Below, in pieces: positions 1-8,932 of a stretch of 64,000 nucleotides of DNA (its first letter is position 1; each line of letters starts with the position of its first letter). Both the position numbers and the translations under genes were made by a program. The DNA is from JACKJP01 sp050249695. Its GTDB lineage: Bacteria > Pseudomonadota > Alphaproteobacteria > Rhizobiales > Tepidamorphaceae. The notes under the pieces are model-generated. The model was not told where the DNA came from. It ran no database searches and was given only the letters and a program-made list of their open reading frames with translations. Where the stretch lies: assembly GCA_050249695.1 (NCBI GenBank), contig JBFWQA010000001.1:682001-746000 (forward strand), given 5' to 3'.

Positions 1-1
1 T

Positions 2-1099
2 ACCAAACATGCCGACATCATGGAGATCGAGCGGCAACCGGAAAAATTCTTGAACTCCAAGCGCAACAAGCTCTTTTCCATAGACTATGAACAAAAGATG
101 GCCGCCGCCGCAGGAGGCAAGCACCATTTCGGCCGGGCCATATCGGTCATGGATGCGGACGACCACAAGATTTATCGCGGAATCGCACAGGAATGGTTCA
201 TGCCGTCCCCGATCAGGGGTCTGTCGCCGCAAATCACGGAACTTGCGCATCGCAGCCTTCGCCTTCTCGTCGAACGCGCGCCGGCACTGGATTTCTACAA
301 GGAGATCGCTGCCGTCTTTCCGCTTCGGGTGATCATGCTGATCCTCGGCATCGACGCCAAGCCGGAAACCGAGAAGGAGTTGCAGGAGATTACCGCGACC
401 TATTTCGGCGGCACGGATCCGGAAATCAGCGGCGACGGGGCCGGCGTTATCGAGGCATCATTCCGGTACTTCGATTTCTTCGAGCCGCTCGTGGCTGAAA
501 AGCGCGAGAATCCGAAGCAGGACGTGGCGACGCTCATCGCCAACGCTGAAGTCGCCGGCAAACCTATCGATCACGGTATTGCGCAGATGTATTTCGTCTC
601 GCTTGCAGGTGCCGGGCATGACACGACCGGCTCGACGCTTGCCGGCGGGATACTGGAATTGATCCGCAATCCCGGCGAGTGGGACAAGCTGAAAGCCAAT
701 CCCGATCTGGTCAATTCGGCGGTCGAGGAAATGATCCGCTGGGTTTCGCCCGTGAAGCACTTTCTACGGACGGCCGCGGAGGACTATGAATTACGCGGAC
801 GCACCATCAAGGCCGGCGAGCATGTGTTTCTCTCCTATCCATCGGCCAACCGCGACGAAGACATCTTCGAGGATCCGTGGAGTTTCCGCATCGACCGGCG
901 ACCCAACAAGCATGTCGGCTTCGGGTTCGGGCCTCACGTGTGCCTGGGTTTGGCCCTGGCACGCCTTGAGCTTCAGATCTTCATGCGCGAGATGCTGCCG
1001 CTGGTAAAGCGTTTCGAACTTGATGGCGAGCCAAAATGGACCTGGACGAATTTCGTTGGCGGCCTGAAGACGCTGCCGGTGAAATACGAACTGGAATAG
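2..1099 (+). CDS. Cytochrome P450, 5' end cut by window edge
   Basis: Haem-thiolate monooxygenase of the bacterial soluble type. The frame is open to the window edge with P450-like sequence before the first internal ATG at 20, so the true start lies outside. Counting from that ATG, the I-helix oxygen-binding motif AGAGHDTT is at 196-203, the K-helix ExxR at 237-240, and the haem loop FGFGPHVCLG at 301-310 with Cys308 as the thiolate ligand. All diagnostic residues are present. The substrate cannot be read from sequence. It converges with a sulfotransferase gene on the other strand. Confidence 0.95.
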   Translation, partial: TKHADIMEIERQPEKFLNSKRNKLFSIDYEQKMAAAAGGKHHFGRAISVMDADDHKIYRGIAQEWFMPSPIRGLSPQITELAHRSLRLLVERAPALDFYKEIAAVFPLRVIMLILGIDAKPETEKELQEITATYFGGTDPEISGDGAGVIEASFRYFDFFEPLVAEKRENPKQDVATLIANAEVAGKPIDHGIAQMYFVSLAGAGHDTTGSTLAGGILELIRNPGEWDKLKANPDLVNSAVEEMIRWVSPVKHFLRTAAEDYELRGRTIKAGEHVFLSYPSANRDEDIFEDPWSFRIDRRPNKHVGFGFGPHVCLGLALARLELQIFMREMLPLVKRFELDGEPKWTWTNFVGGLKTLPVKYELE

Positions 1100-1191
1100 G
1101 CGGCAGGCCATGATGGCGCGGTGCATGCTTGCGCCGCGCCCTCGGCGGCTTGCTTCGCAACGGTTGCCGCCAATAGCGGGCGCCGGTCAAT

Positions 1192-2295
1192 TCACCGCGC
1201 CCGATAGCCGAATCTTGCCGCCACATCGCCGGTAATCCGCGCGATCGTTGCCAGTTCGGATTTCTCGAACGAGGGGCGATAATAATCCGGCGCGCTGACG
1301 GTTTCGGAGGCTCTTCGGGGGATATCGCCCGGCGCCAGCGCGCAATGGCCGAGGATGCCGGAGAGTGTGCCGGCGGGATCGATGCACAAGTCCTCGTAGC
1401 GGACGATCATTATCGCATCGCGCATGATGGGGTCTTCCAGCAGCCCGGCGACATGGCCGTAGACATCCGCCCACTGGTGGGCCCAGCCGGCCGTCTCATC
1501 GCCCTGCGCCCAGCTTTTCGCGGCGGGCGGCACGGCACTGGAAGCGCCGGTATTGACGGCCCGGCGATCCGGACCGAACTCGAAATGGCCGCTCCGCCGC
1601 AGATATTCGGCCACGCGTCCGTCGGCTTCGGAAGCGGTGCTGAACAGACGGTGCTGCTTGATCAGGGAGGCGATGTGATCGGCCGGCGCGCGTACCGGGA
1701 TCACAAACCGGGCGTCCGGAAACAGCTTCAGCAGATAGCCGATGCGGGTGACGTTGTAATTGCCCTTTGCCAGATAGCGTCCGGCACCGCGCAGCAACAG
1801 GATCTTGCGCAGGTGATCGCGGTAGAAGGCCTCGAATGGCGGGCATGACGTTTCCCATCCGAGGACTGCGGAGGAGGAGGGATCGTGGAGGTCGTCGAAG
1901 AAAGCCATCCACAGCACTTCCTCGAAGGCTTCCGGACTCTCGGCGGTTATCGCGATACGGTCATGGTGCGCGCGTTCGCGCGGCGTGGCGTCCATCTTTC
2001 CCGCCCTGTCCACGAACCAGTTCCATCCAACCGGTACATGCAGCAGCGGAAAGTCGCGATAGCGATGGGTGGCGGTGTCGGGATGCGCCGCGAGGAGTTC
2101 GAGCAGGATGGTACTGCCCGAACGGGCCAGTCCGCAGATATGGATCGGTGCGTGAATGCCGATGCCACCGAGGCGCTCCGAGACCAGTCGTGTTTCGAGG
2201 TCTCCGGCCTTGATGAACAGGCGCGGGAAACGGTCCAGCATCCGTCCGAACATGATCGTCCATGGGTCGACCTCGATGGCGGCCGCCTCGCTCAT
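1192..2295 (-). CDS. Sulfotransferase family protein
   Basis: 367 aa. A PAPS 5'-phosphosulfate-binding-like loop GLARSGST lies at residues 55-62, and a strand-loop FVIPVRAPADHIASL near residue 200 matches the 3'-phosphate-binding segment of cytosolic-type sulfotransferases. It should move sulfate from PAPS to a hydroxyl or amine acceptor; the acceptor is unknown. Only 7 bp separate it from the next membrane-protein gene on the same strand, so it is probably the last gene of a four-gene leftward operon that also holds an arylsulfotransferase-like protein. Confidence 0.85.
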   Translation of the reverse strand: MSEAAAIEVDPWTIMFGRMLDRFPRLFIKAGDLETRLVSERLGGIGIHAPIHICGLARSGSTILLELLAAHPDTATHRYRDFPLLHVPVGWNWFVDRAGKMDATPRERAHHDRIAITAESPEAFEEVLWMAFFDDLHDPSSSAVLGWETSCPPFEAFYRDHLRKILLLRGAGRYLAKGNYNVTRIGYLLKLFPDARFVIPVRAPADHIASLIKQHRLFSTASEADGRVAEYLRRSGHFEFGPDRRAVNTGASSAVPPAAKSWAQGDETAGWAHQWADVYGHVAGLLEDPIMRDAIMIVRYEDLCIDPAGTLSGILGHCALAPGDIPRRASETVSAPDYYRPSFEKSELATIARITGDVAARFGYRAR

Positions 2296-2302
2296 GCCTT
2301 GC

Positions 2303-3025
2303 TCACTCGATTCCGCGCAGCGCCTTCAGCGCGAACGCGAAAACGAAAATCGAAACGAAGAACAGCGGCTCCCAGCCCCGCAGCCATGACGGGCCGAACG
2401 GGATAAGCTCCTGGCGGGGCAGGGCGATGTCGATCCGCTCGAACGGCGCCTCGTCGGGCAGGTAGCCGGCCGGGTTGCCGATCAGCGTATTCCACCAGCG
2501 CCACTTGTGTATGACGGGAACGGGTTGCGGCACAGCGACGTCGGCGATGCGTGCGCCATCGCGGTCGGTCACTTCCGCGCCCGGCGCGGCGGCATTGGTG
2601 GAATCGCGCCACTCGCCCCGGTAGCCGTCCGTGACGCTGACCTCGACCGCTTCCCCGGGAGCGGGAAACGCGCGCCCGTACTGCGTGTCCGCCCAGACCA
2701 GAAGCATGAGCACGGGCAGCGAGGCGATCATCGTCGCCGGCAGCACCAGAAGCACGCGCCGCAACGCCAGCGAAAGCATGGTGCGTATGCGCCGGAGTGC
2801 TTCTCCGAATGGGCCGTCGAATTCGTTCAGATCCGCCTGGGCGGCGACGAGCCGGCGTCGCAGCCGGGCGATCCGCGCCTGGGGTGAGAGGAGCCGGTAA
2901 AGTTCCATGGAAATGAAAGCGCCGACGGCGGCCCACACGACCACCAGAAGAACCGTGGGCAGAAAACCGCCGAGCCAGCCGTTCAGGATCGAAAACCCCG
3001 GAGAAGGAAGATCGAGCAGTCCCAT
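2303..3025 (-). CDS. Membrane protein of unknown function
   Basis: 240 aa. An N-terminal membrane segment (about residues 20-40) is followed by an arginine-rich helical stretch (45-85), a second membrane segment (about 88-112), a soluble domain, and a C-terminal membrane segment ending in KALRGIE. The segment-coiled helix-segment order resembles the YidC-like/EMC3-type DUF106 layout, but that is a weak resemblance only. It sits between the sulfotransferase and two envelope-type genes on the same strand. Confidence 0.7.
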   Translation of the reverse strand: MGLLDLPSPGFSILNGWLGGFLPTVLLVVVWAAVGAFISMELYRLLSPQARIARLRRRLVAAQADLNEFDGPFGEALRRIRTMLSLALRRVLLVLPATMIASLPVLMLLVWADTQYGRAFPAPGEAVEVSVTDGYRGEWRDSTNAAAPGAEVTDRDGARIADVAVPQPVPVIHKWRWWNTLIGNPAGYLPDEAPFERIDIALPRQELIPFGPSWLRGWEPLFFVSIFVFAFALKALRGIE

Positions 3026-3040
3026 CCTCTCGTCCTCCGG

Positions 3041-3310
3041 TCACTTTCTCATTTCTGCCGAAGCCGGGTTCGACGGCTGGCTCGGCGGCTGCGCGCGATC
3101 TTCCTTCCGTCCGTTACCGGTGCGGCGGCTCCGCAGCATCTTCCGGACCGGCCAGGCGACGATCATTACAATTGCCGCTGCGATCGCCGCGACGAGCGCC
3201 CACAATGCGCCAAGGAGGCTGAGCCCGGCACCGGGGCCGACATAGGCAAAGGCGGTCGCCGGAAAGGCGAATGCGGCGATGAGCGCCGCGATGAAATATC
3301 TGCTTTTCAT
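3041..3310 (-). CDS. Small exported membrane protein
   Basis: 89 aa. It has a signal-peptide-like N-terminus ending in FPATAFA, a short glycine-rich AYVGPGAG stretch typical of small proteobacterial membrane proteins, one strong membrane segment (about 30-58), then a basic proline-rich cytosolic tail. It starts 1 bp after the stop of the arylsulfotransferase-like gene, so the two are co-transcribed. Function unknown; a small partner or anchor for that protein is possible. Confidence 0.7.
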   Translation of the reverse strand: MKSRYFIAALIAAFAFPATAFAYVGPGAGLSLLGALWALVAAIAAAIVMIVAWPVRKMLRSRRTGNGRKEDRAQPPSQPSNPASAEMRK

Positions 3311-3311
3311 G

Positions 3312-4736
3312 TCAGTCTCCTGCTTCCTGCTTGAAGGCCTGCTGCCGATCCCGCAGCACGGCCGGGTCCAGTTCCGCCGGCGTCAGCCTCTCGGCCCAGC
3401 CGAAGATGGGAATGAGCCTTCCATCGGGGCCGCCGGTCACCGGATTGAAGAATTCCCAGACGATCTCGCCCGCCCGCGTCACTTCCACGAGGCGGCCGCC
3501 GCTCGATTCGTCGATGAGCGTGTTGCCGTTGGCGAGGCGTTGCTGGTCGCCGCGGATCGGGCTTTCCAGCGGCTGTTCGGGCGTTCCGGCATACTGCCAG
3601 ACGATTTCCATCGTCTCGGGGTTGAATTCGAGGATGCGGGAATGGCCGCCGGGGAGCTGATAGCGGCCGAAATTGTCGAACAGCAGGATATTGCCGTTCG
3701 GCAGCGGATCGGGGTCGTGCTGTCCGATCCACGGGCCGAGCGTCGCCCAGGTGAGGCGCTCGGTTCCCAGGTCCAGTATCGCGACGGCGCCTGTCCCCAG
3801 TTCGCGGAATGACAGCAGCACCTGCCCTTCCTTGGCGAAGGAAAGCGCGGCGGCCTTCCCGCCGTCGAGAAAGGTGACGGAGTTGACGTGGAGCGGTTCG
3901 CCCACGGCGTAGCTGGAGACGGTATATCCGAGTTGCCGGAATGGCGAATCGGCGACGGCGTCGAGCAGTCGGATCTTCTGAAGTTCCTCGCCGTCGGCTG
4001 ACAGCACGACCAGATAGTCGTCCAGTCTCGGCGCCTTGAGTCTGTCGTATCTTTCCATGTCGTCATGCGAGAAAGCGTGGGTCAGGACATAGATCCTGCC
4101 GTCCGGCCCGACATCGAACTGGTGATGGGCGCGGCCGGCATAGCGCCACAGCACGTTGGAATCCTTGTCCAGCTTGACAAGGCCGTAGCCATAGGGCGTG
4201 TCGCCCGCTCCTTCGTAAAGGGCCAGCAGATCTCCGTTGGGAAAGACGTGCGCCTTGCGGAAATAGACGAAGGGATCGGGCTGCGGCTTGCGCTGCATCT
4301 GCGCGCCGGCCTGCCAGACCCGGCTGTCCGGTCCGTCCGGCCAGACCTCGCTGAAGGGCTTTCGCCACTCATGCACGACATGGCCGTCCATATCGATCAG
4401 ATAGGCGGCCGGGGCATGTCCGGACGTATAGAGGGTCAGGCCATCCTGCACCTTCTCCCGGACGTGGATGGTGACGCCACGGCTGTCGCCGCGCTGGGGA
4501 TACCACAGGTCGGTGCCGTAGATGTTCTGGTAGCTGGTGAACTGACTGTAGAGGGCCTTCCCGCCCTCGTAGGCGGCGGCGATCTGCGGGCCCGGAAAGG
4601 TTCCGCTTGCCGTCATGATCCCGCCGGCGAGATAGGCGAGGGCGACAGCCGCGATCAGACTTGCGACGCGAAACACCGAATCCAGCCGCGAAGACCGTTC
4701 GTCGTCCTTTTCGTCTTCCTGCGGTTCCACCTGCAT
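3312..4736 (-). CDS. Arylsulfotransferase (ASST)-like beta-propeller protein
   Basis: 474 aa from the ATG at 4736 (MQVEPQEDEK); a longer reading to 4868 exists but its first 44 residues look non-coding and the shorter start has a purine-rich GGGACAGGGCAG ahead of it. The N-terminus is a membrane anchor (residues 20-45). The rest is a repeated propeller with blades such as VHEWRKPF, LLALYEGAG, YGLVKLDKDSNVLWRYAGRAHHQFD and NGNTLIDESSGGR, as in the arylsulfotransferase_2 family. Those enzymes are PAPS-independent and act outside the cytoplasm. Whether this member is catalytic is uncertain. Confidence 0.8.
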   Translation of the reverse strand: MQVEPQEDEKDDERSSRLDSVFRVASLIAAVALAYLAGGIMTASGTFPGPQIAAAYEGGKALYSQFTSYQNIYGTDLWYPQRGDSRGVTIHVREKVQDGLTLYTSGHAPAAYLIDMDGHVVHEWRKPFSEVWPDGPDSRVWQAGAQMQRKPQPDPFVYFRKAHVFPNGDLLALYEGAGDTPYGYGLVKLDKDSNVLWRYAGRAHHQFDVGPDGRIYVLTHAFSHDDMERYDRLKAPRLDDYLVVLSADGEELQKIRLLDAVADSPFRQLGYTVSSYAVGEPLHVNSVTFLDGGKAAALSFAKEGQVLLSFRELGTGAVAILDLGTERLTWATLGPWIGQHDPDPLPNGNILLFDNFGRYQLPGGHSRILEFNPETMEIVWQYAGTPEQPLESPIRGDQQRLANGNTLIDESSGGRLVEVTRAGEIVWEFFNPVTGGPDGRLIPIFGWAERLTPAELDPAVLRDRQQAFKQEAGD

Positions 4737-5032
4737 CACACTGCCCTGTCCCGCTTTGATGTCGCGGCCGGGTGCGGGCTTCAAAGCGGTGATCGCATTT
4801 TTATGTCGATAAATTGTGCCAACCCTATGGGGCCCTCGCGGGGCCGCTTTGTGGCGACAAGCGGTCAATTGCGTGTAGCGGGCGGGCCGGCGGCGCGAGC
4901 GTCCCTCCGGGAGCGATCAGACGTCTTCCTGGCGCCGGCGATTGTTCATGACACTGGCCGCTCCCGTGCCGCATTGGCGGCGGTCAGGGCGTTTGTCGCA
5001 CCGCCTGGCCACATCTCATGACGGGGTCGGCT

Positions 5033-6391
5033 CTACATCAGCGTCAGGGCTGTTCCGCACGCTGCGACGATGGAGAATACGGCTACGGTAATGGCAGTGA
5101 ACCGGCCGTTCCATCCATAGGCCAGCGTCGTCGAACTGATGCCGATCTGCTTTGCGGTCAACATGATGTTGGCCATGAAAGCTGTTCCACCCGCCGAGGC
5201 GCCCCATCCCCAGATGAGCGGCAGCACGAGCCAGAACTTCGCGCTGTCCGGCCACACCGGATTGAGGAGCCCCGCGAGGATAGGGACCGACGCCAGCGGG
5301 TTTACCGCCAGCACCGCGAGCAGAACGATAAAGCCCGGCAATAGCCCCGCAATCAGCGTGGCGAGCCACGGGCTGAGCCCTTCATGCAGCCACCCCGCGC
5401 TGACCAGGATCGATCCGGCGACGACGCCGAGAACGTTCGATGTCCAGACGATGACGTTCTCGTTGGTTATGCTGGCGGCGGCAAGCGCGGCCATGCCACC
5501 GATACTGCGCGCCGCGAGTTCGCCGCGCGCGACGAGCATCGCCGTCCATGCAACTGCCCCTGCGAGGACCACAAAGAACACCACCTGGATGAGGCTGATC
5601 TGGAAGAGATGGGCAACGCTCGCGATGGTCAGGCTCAGCGCGAGGACGGCGAATGCGACCCACAGTACAAGGCGGCGGTCCTCGCCCGTCAGCTTCCGGC
5701 CTCCGCTGGTCAGCAATGGGCGTTCCAGCCAGTAGCCGGCCATCAGGTAGCAGACCATCACGAACAGGGCTATGGGCGCGAACTGCAGATAGGGGACGGA
5801 AGGCACTCCCGAAAGCGTCACCAGTACCGCGATGGCGAAGGGAGACCAGAGTGAGTTTGCCCCAAAACCGCGCATCGCCCCCGCGACGAGCGAGCGGTAG
5901 GTCGCCGGGCCAAGCTGTTCCATCCGCGATCGCAGGAGGGCGATGACGAACATGAGCCCGCCGATATGGAGCAGCATCGCCATCACATGTGTACCGAAGG
6001 TGACGAAGAGATAGCGTTGTCCGGCAGGGCGGGAGACCACGAGTTCCGCCATCTGGCCGATTTCCCTCGTGCGGTCGGCAAGAGGCGCCACATATCTGAA
6101 GAGCAGCATGAGGGCGAAGAGGAAGCTGGCCCGCACGACCCCTTCAAGATCGATCGCGCCATTGAGGTAATAGGCAAGGCCGAGCGCGGCAGCGGCAAGG
6201 ACGAGCAGCAGCGCGCCATTCGGGCGCACCATACGGAAATTCAGCGCAACGTAAGTGCCAAAGACGGCGATCCAGAGCCAGCCGCTGATCGTGAACCCAA
6301 CGATCTGCAGCAATACGCCCGAGACCACGAAAATACCGATCAGTAAATTCAGGGCCGAGCGAAGACCGGAAAGGGAAGGGTCGCTGGACAT
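5033..6391 (-). CDS. Polytopic membrane protein, transporter-like
   Basis: 452 aa from the ATG at 6391, preferred over the ATG at 6418 because AAGGA lies about 10 nt before it. About 12 hydrophobic segments fill the length, with conserved-looking loops GFGANSLWSPFAIA and WGWGASAGGTAFMANIMLTA. The two half-repeats with polar re-entrant-like loops recall ion/organic-acid (IT superfamily) transporters. No soluble domain is seen. Substrate unknown. Confidence 0.7.
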   Translation of the reverse strand: MSSDPSLSGLRSALNLLIGIFVVSGVLLQIVGFTISGWLWIAVFGTYVALNFRMVRPNGALLLVLAAAALGLAYYLNGAIDLEGVVRASFLFALMLLFRYVAPLADRTREIGQMAELVVSRPAGQRYLFVTFGTHVMAMLLHIGGLMFVIALLRSRMEQLGPATYRSLVAGAMRGFGANSLWSPFAIAVLVTLSGVPSVPYLQFAPIALFVMVCYLMAGYWLERPLLTSGGRKLTGEDRRLVLWVAFAVLALSLTIASVAHLFQISLIQVVFFVVLAGAVAWTAMLVARGELAARSIGGMAALAAASITNENVIVWTSNVLGVVAGSILVSAGWLHEGLSPWLATLIAGLLPGFIVLLAVLAVNPLASVPILAGLLNPVWPDSAKFWLVLPLIWGWGASAGGTAFMANIMLTAKQIGISSTTLAYGWNGRFTAITVAVFSIVAACGTALTLM

Positions 6392-6655
6392 TGGGGGGAA
6401 TTTCCTTGCTGCGTGCATGGTCCGGCCAACTCGGCCGGCCGCAGGTGCCGCTACCTACTCTTACGACCCAATCGGGCTTTTGGAAAGCAACGCGCCGTTG
6501 AGCGGGAAGGCCATGCATTCGCCGCCAGCGGGAAGTGATTTGCGGTGGACGGCCAGCAAGCCAGCCCGCATGATCGGGTACCTCTTGGCGCTGCGATTTT
6601 GCCAAGCTAGTCTGCAATTCATCGTTCAACCCCCGCGGCGCTGTCGTTTTTTCCA

Positions 6656-7165
6656 ATGCCATCAAATCCTCGACTTTCGCTGCAGGACGCCGCATTCGCG
6701 GACGGCACTTGCTATGGCTGCGGTCCGGTCCATCCCTCGGGCCTGCGTCTCAAGAGCTATTGGGATGACGACGGAATCCATGTCGTGGCAAGGCACATGC
6801 CGCGTTCCGAGTTCATCGGCTTTCCCGGCCTCGTCTATGGCGGATTGACGGCGATGCTGATCGACTGTCATTCCTGCTGGACCGCGGTTGCGGCACACTA
6901 CAGGGCCGAAGGTCGAAATCCCGGCAGCGCGCCCCGCATCGATTGCGTGACGGGCAAGATGAGCATCGACTATCTGAAGGCGGGCGATGTGGAGGCCGAA
7001 ATATTCCTCAAGGGGAGGGTGGAAGGTCCCGTCGGACGCAGGACGAACGTGATCTGCGAGGTCTGGTCCGGCAACGTCATGATCGCCAGGGGCGAGACGC
7101 TTTTCGTTCGCGTCGACACCGAAAAGCTTCGCGCTCTTGCGCACGGCAACCGTGCGCAGGCCTGA
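6656..7165 (+). CDS. PaaI-like hotdog thioesterase
   Basis: 169 aa. Hotdog-fold acyl-CoA thioesterase-like protein. The N-terminal CYGCGPVHPSGLRLKSYWDD (from residue 19) is the CxxCGxxNxxGLxL signature of the THEM4/PaaI branch, followed by EFIGFPGLVYGGLTAMLIDC (about 58-77), which aligns with the catalytic helix region. It should hydrolyse an acyl-CoA thioester in the cytosol. The substrate is not predictable. It stands alone between a divergent transporter gene and tRNA-Asn. Confidence 0.8.
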   Translation: MPSNPRLSLQDAAFADGTCYGCGPVHPSGLRLKSYWDDDGIHVVARHMPRSEFIGFPGLVYGGLTAMLIDCHSCWTAVAAHYRAEGRNPGSAPRIDCVTGKMSIDYLKAGDVEAEIFLKGRVEGPVGRRTNVICEVWSGNVMIARGETLFVRVDTEKLRALAHGNRAQA

Positions 7166-7220
7166 CCGGGCGCCGAGTTCTTCGTCCGCGCCTGTCGATC
7201 CACGAATTTTCGAGAAATGT

Positions 7221-7295
7221 TGGCTCCCCGGGCCGGATTCGAACCAGCGACCAACCGGTTAACAGCCGGTTGCTCTACCACTGAGCTACCGGGGA
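7221..7295 (-). tRNA. tRNA-Asn (GUU)
   Basis: 75 nt with encoded CCA. Acceptor TCCCCGG pairs with CCGGGGA, the anticodon stem CCGGC/GCCGG encloses CTGTTAA (anticodon GTT) and the T-loop is GTTCGAATC. Discriminator is G. Intact and chromosomal. Confidence 0.97.
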
Positions 7296-7394
7296 CCAGT
7301 GTGAGTGGAGTGGCGTATAGCAAACCCGTCCGGGCTTGCAAAGGGCTGCCTCTCCCCCATTTTGATGTTTTCAGGCGCGCAGGGGAGACTGGTC

Positions 7395-7682
7395 GTGAGC
7401 GAGAGGCCTCAGGCAATCCGGATCGGCGGCCGGACGATCAGGGTGCCGGGGCGGCGCTGGCAACGCACTTTGCTGGGGATCTCCCTGGTGCTGGGCGGGA
7501 TCGTCGGCTTCCTGCCAGTGGTCGGCTTCTGGATGATTCCGCTTGGCATTGCCGTGCTGGCGGTCGATTCGCCGCGCGCGCGCCGGCTCGAGCGGCGTTT
7601 CAAGGTGAAGACGACGCGAATCTACCTCAAGGCGCTGAACGGTGTTCGGAACGCCGTGCCTGAAAACGGGAAGGGGCGCTGA
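7395..7682 (+). CDS. Small PGPGW-like membrane protein
   Basis: 95 aa from a GTG at 7395 preceded by AGGGGAGA; an in-frame ATG at 7365 or 7305 is possible but less well supported. A WQRTLLGISLVLGGIVGF membrane segment and a second one, LPVVGFWMIPLGIAVLAVD, are followed by a basic tail. This matches small two-segment alphaproteobacterial membrane proteins annotated as PGPGW-type. Role unknown. It lies between tRNA-Asn and tRNA-Cys. Confidence 0.7.
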   Translation: MSERPQAIRIGGRTIRVPGRRWQRTLLGISLVLGGIVGFLPVVGFWMIPLGIAVLAVDSPRARRLERRFKVKTTRIYLKALNGVRNAVPENGKGR

Positions 7683-7688
7683 AAAGGC

Positions 7689-7762
7689 TGGAGGCCACGC
7701 CCGGAATCGAACCGGGGTATACGGATTTGCAGTCCGCTGCGTCACCACTCCGCCACGTGGCC
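7689..7762 (-). tRNA. tRNA-Cys (GCA), prophage attachment gene
   Basis: 74 nt with CCA. Acceptor GGCCACG/CGTGGCC, anticodon loop CTGCAAA (GCA) and discriminator U73, the cysteine identity base. The 5' 41 nt (7722-7762) are identical to the right-end copy at 59855-59895, so this gene is a hybrid: 3' part chromosomal, 5' part and upstream DNA on the prophage side of the crossover. It remains structurally perfect, but its original promoter now lies beyond attR. Confidence 0.97.
7722..7762. repeat. attL core (41 bp)
   Basis: Identical to 59855-59895 over 41 bp, beginning CGGATTTGCAG and ending CCACGTGGCC. Identity stops at both edges (A against T on the left, T against A on the right). It covers the tRNA-Cys 5' end through the 3' strand of the anticodon stem. 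Confidence 0.95.
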
Positions 7763-7807
7763 TTCCGACTTAGATATCAACGGGTTGTCCCCGTTTTTGA
7801 TTTGCCG

Positions 7808-7836
7808 CGTTGTGCAAGGTTCGCGGCGTTGTGCAA
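7808..7836. promoter_or_regulatory. Putative integrase arm-type sites, left pair
   Basis: Two direct copies of CGTTGTGCAA at 7808-7817 and 7827-7836, 19 bp apart, just after the integrase stop and 45 bp from the core. The same word occurs twice beside attR. Position, number and orientation suit arm-type binding sites for the N-terminal domain of a tyrosine recombinase; binding is inferred. Confidence 0.6.
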
Positions 7837-7837
7837 T

Positions 7838-8932
7838 TCACGGTGCCTTTTTGTTCATGCCGAACGCGCGGGCAACCGCCAATTCGATCTCGACATGCCG
7901 GGTATAGTGGGCGGTCTGGGATGGTGAAGCATGACCAAGGGCCGGCTGCACGTCCGACAGGTCCACCCCCTGCCTGCGAAGATCGGCGGCGAATGTCGTG
8001 CGTAGGCCGTGCAAGGTCAACCCCTTTTCGATCTGGCCCGCTTCGGCCAGTCCGGTAAGGTAAACGCTCATCGCCTTCTGCAATGATTTCGCCGATTTCC
8101 AAGGCAGGCCAGCCGAATGCAGGCAGATCATCGTCGACGCCGAATCCACAAGCGCCAGGTCGAGCGCATCGGCGAGGATCGGCGGCACGATCATGAAGCG
8201 ATATCCGCCTGTCTTCGATTTCCGGTTCTTGTTCGCCCGGAACCTGATGGTGCGCCCGTAGGCGGGATGCTTCTGATAGGCGGTGCGGGGCAGGGCAGCG
8301 GCTTCCCCGCCGCGTAGACCGGCAAAGCGGGCCAGCAATAGCGGTATCAGCAGATGCCGGGGCGCCCGCTCTATCGCCGTGGCGACATCCTTTTCCGGCC
8401 ATTCCCTGTTTGCATCGCCATCGGCGACGTGGATCTTCTCGATACCCTTGGCGATGTTCCGGCGCATCTTGCGGCGCTTCACACCTTCCGACATCGCCCC
8501 GGACAGCGCGGCCATGAGCTGGTCGGCGCGCTTCGGCCATTTGATCTTCGCGACATTGTCCCGCAGATCGTACAGGTCGGCCGGTTCCAGATCGTCGAGG
8601 AACATGTCCCGGTCATCCTGCGAAAGATCGTTGAGCGCCTTGGAATAGTCCTGCCGGGTGCGTTCATCGAGGCGGTTCCAGCGATCGACGTCGCCGGACA
8701 TGTACCAGTCCACAAGATCGCCGAGAGAGCCGGGAACCGGGGCCCGGACGCGATTGCGCCGTAGCGCGGTGGCATAGCTGGTCAGAAAGCCTTCGCTTTC
8801 CAGATGGGCTTGCAGTTCCGCGGCGGTGCCATCGAAGCCCTTGACCACGGTTTCACCGGTGGCCCGGATGCTGACGTACCATTTGCCGCGCGCCTGGCGC
8901 TTATTGAGCCCGCGCAGCCGCACCTTTACCAC
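7838..8932 (-). CDS. int: Tyrosine-family integrase
   Basis: 364 aa. Site-specific recombinase that inserts and excises the prophage at tRNA-Cys. N-terminal core-binding region about 65-150, then the catalytic domain: first catalytic Arg in FAGLRGGEAAAL, the H-x-x-R box HGLRTTFAADLRRQG, LGHASPSQ and the nucleophile Tyr in TAHYTRHVE. The first part (residues 1-50) resembles the arm-binding domain with an AP2-like fold. It overlaps the upstream excisionase-like gene by 32 bp and is the last gene of the leftward operon. Confidence 0.95.
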   Translation of the reverse strand: MVKVRLRGLNKRQARGKWYVSIRATGETVVKGFDGTAAELQAHLESEGFLTSYATALRRNRVRAPVPGSLGDLVDWYMSGDVDRWNRLDERTRQDYSKALNDLSQDDRDMFLDDLEPADLYDLRDNVAKIKWPKRADQLMAALSGAMSEGVKRRKMRRNIAKGIEKIHVADGDANREWPEKDVATAIERAPRHLLIPLLLARFAGLRGGEAAALPRTAYQKHPAYGRTIRFRANKNRKSKTGGYRFMIVPPILADALDLALVDSASTMICLHSAGLPWKSAKSLQKAMSVYLTGLAEAGQIEKGLTLHGLRTTFAADLRRQGVDLSDVQPALGHASPSQTAHYTRHVEIELAVARAFGMNKKAP

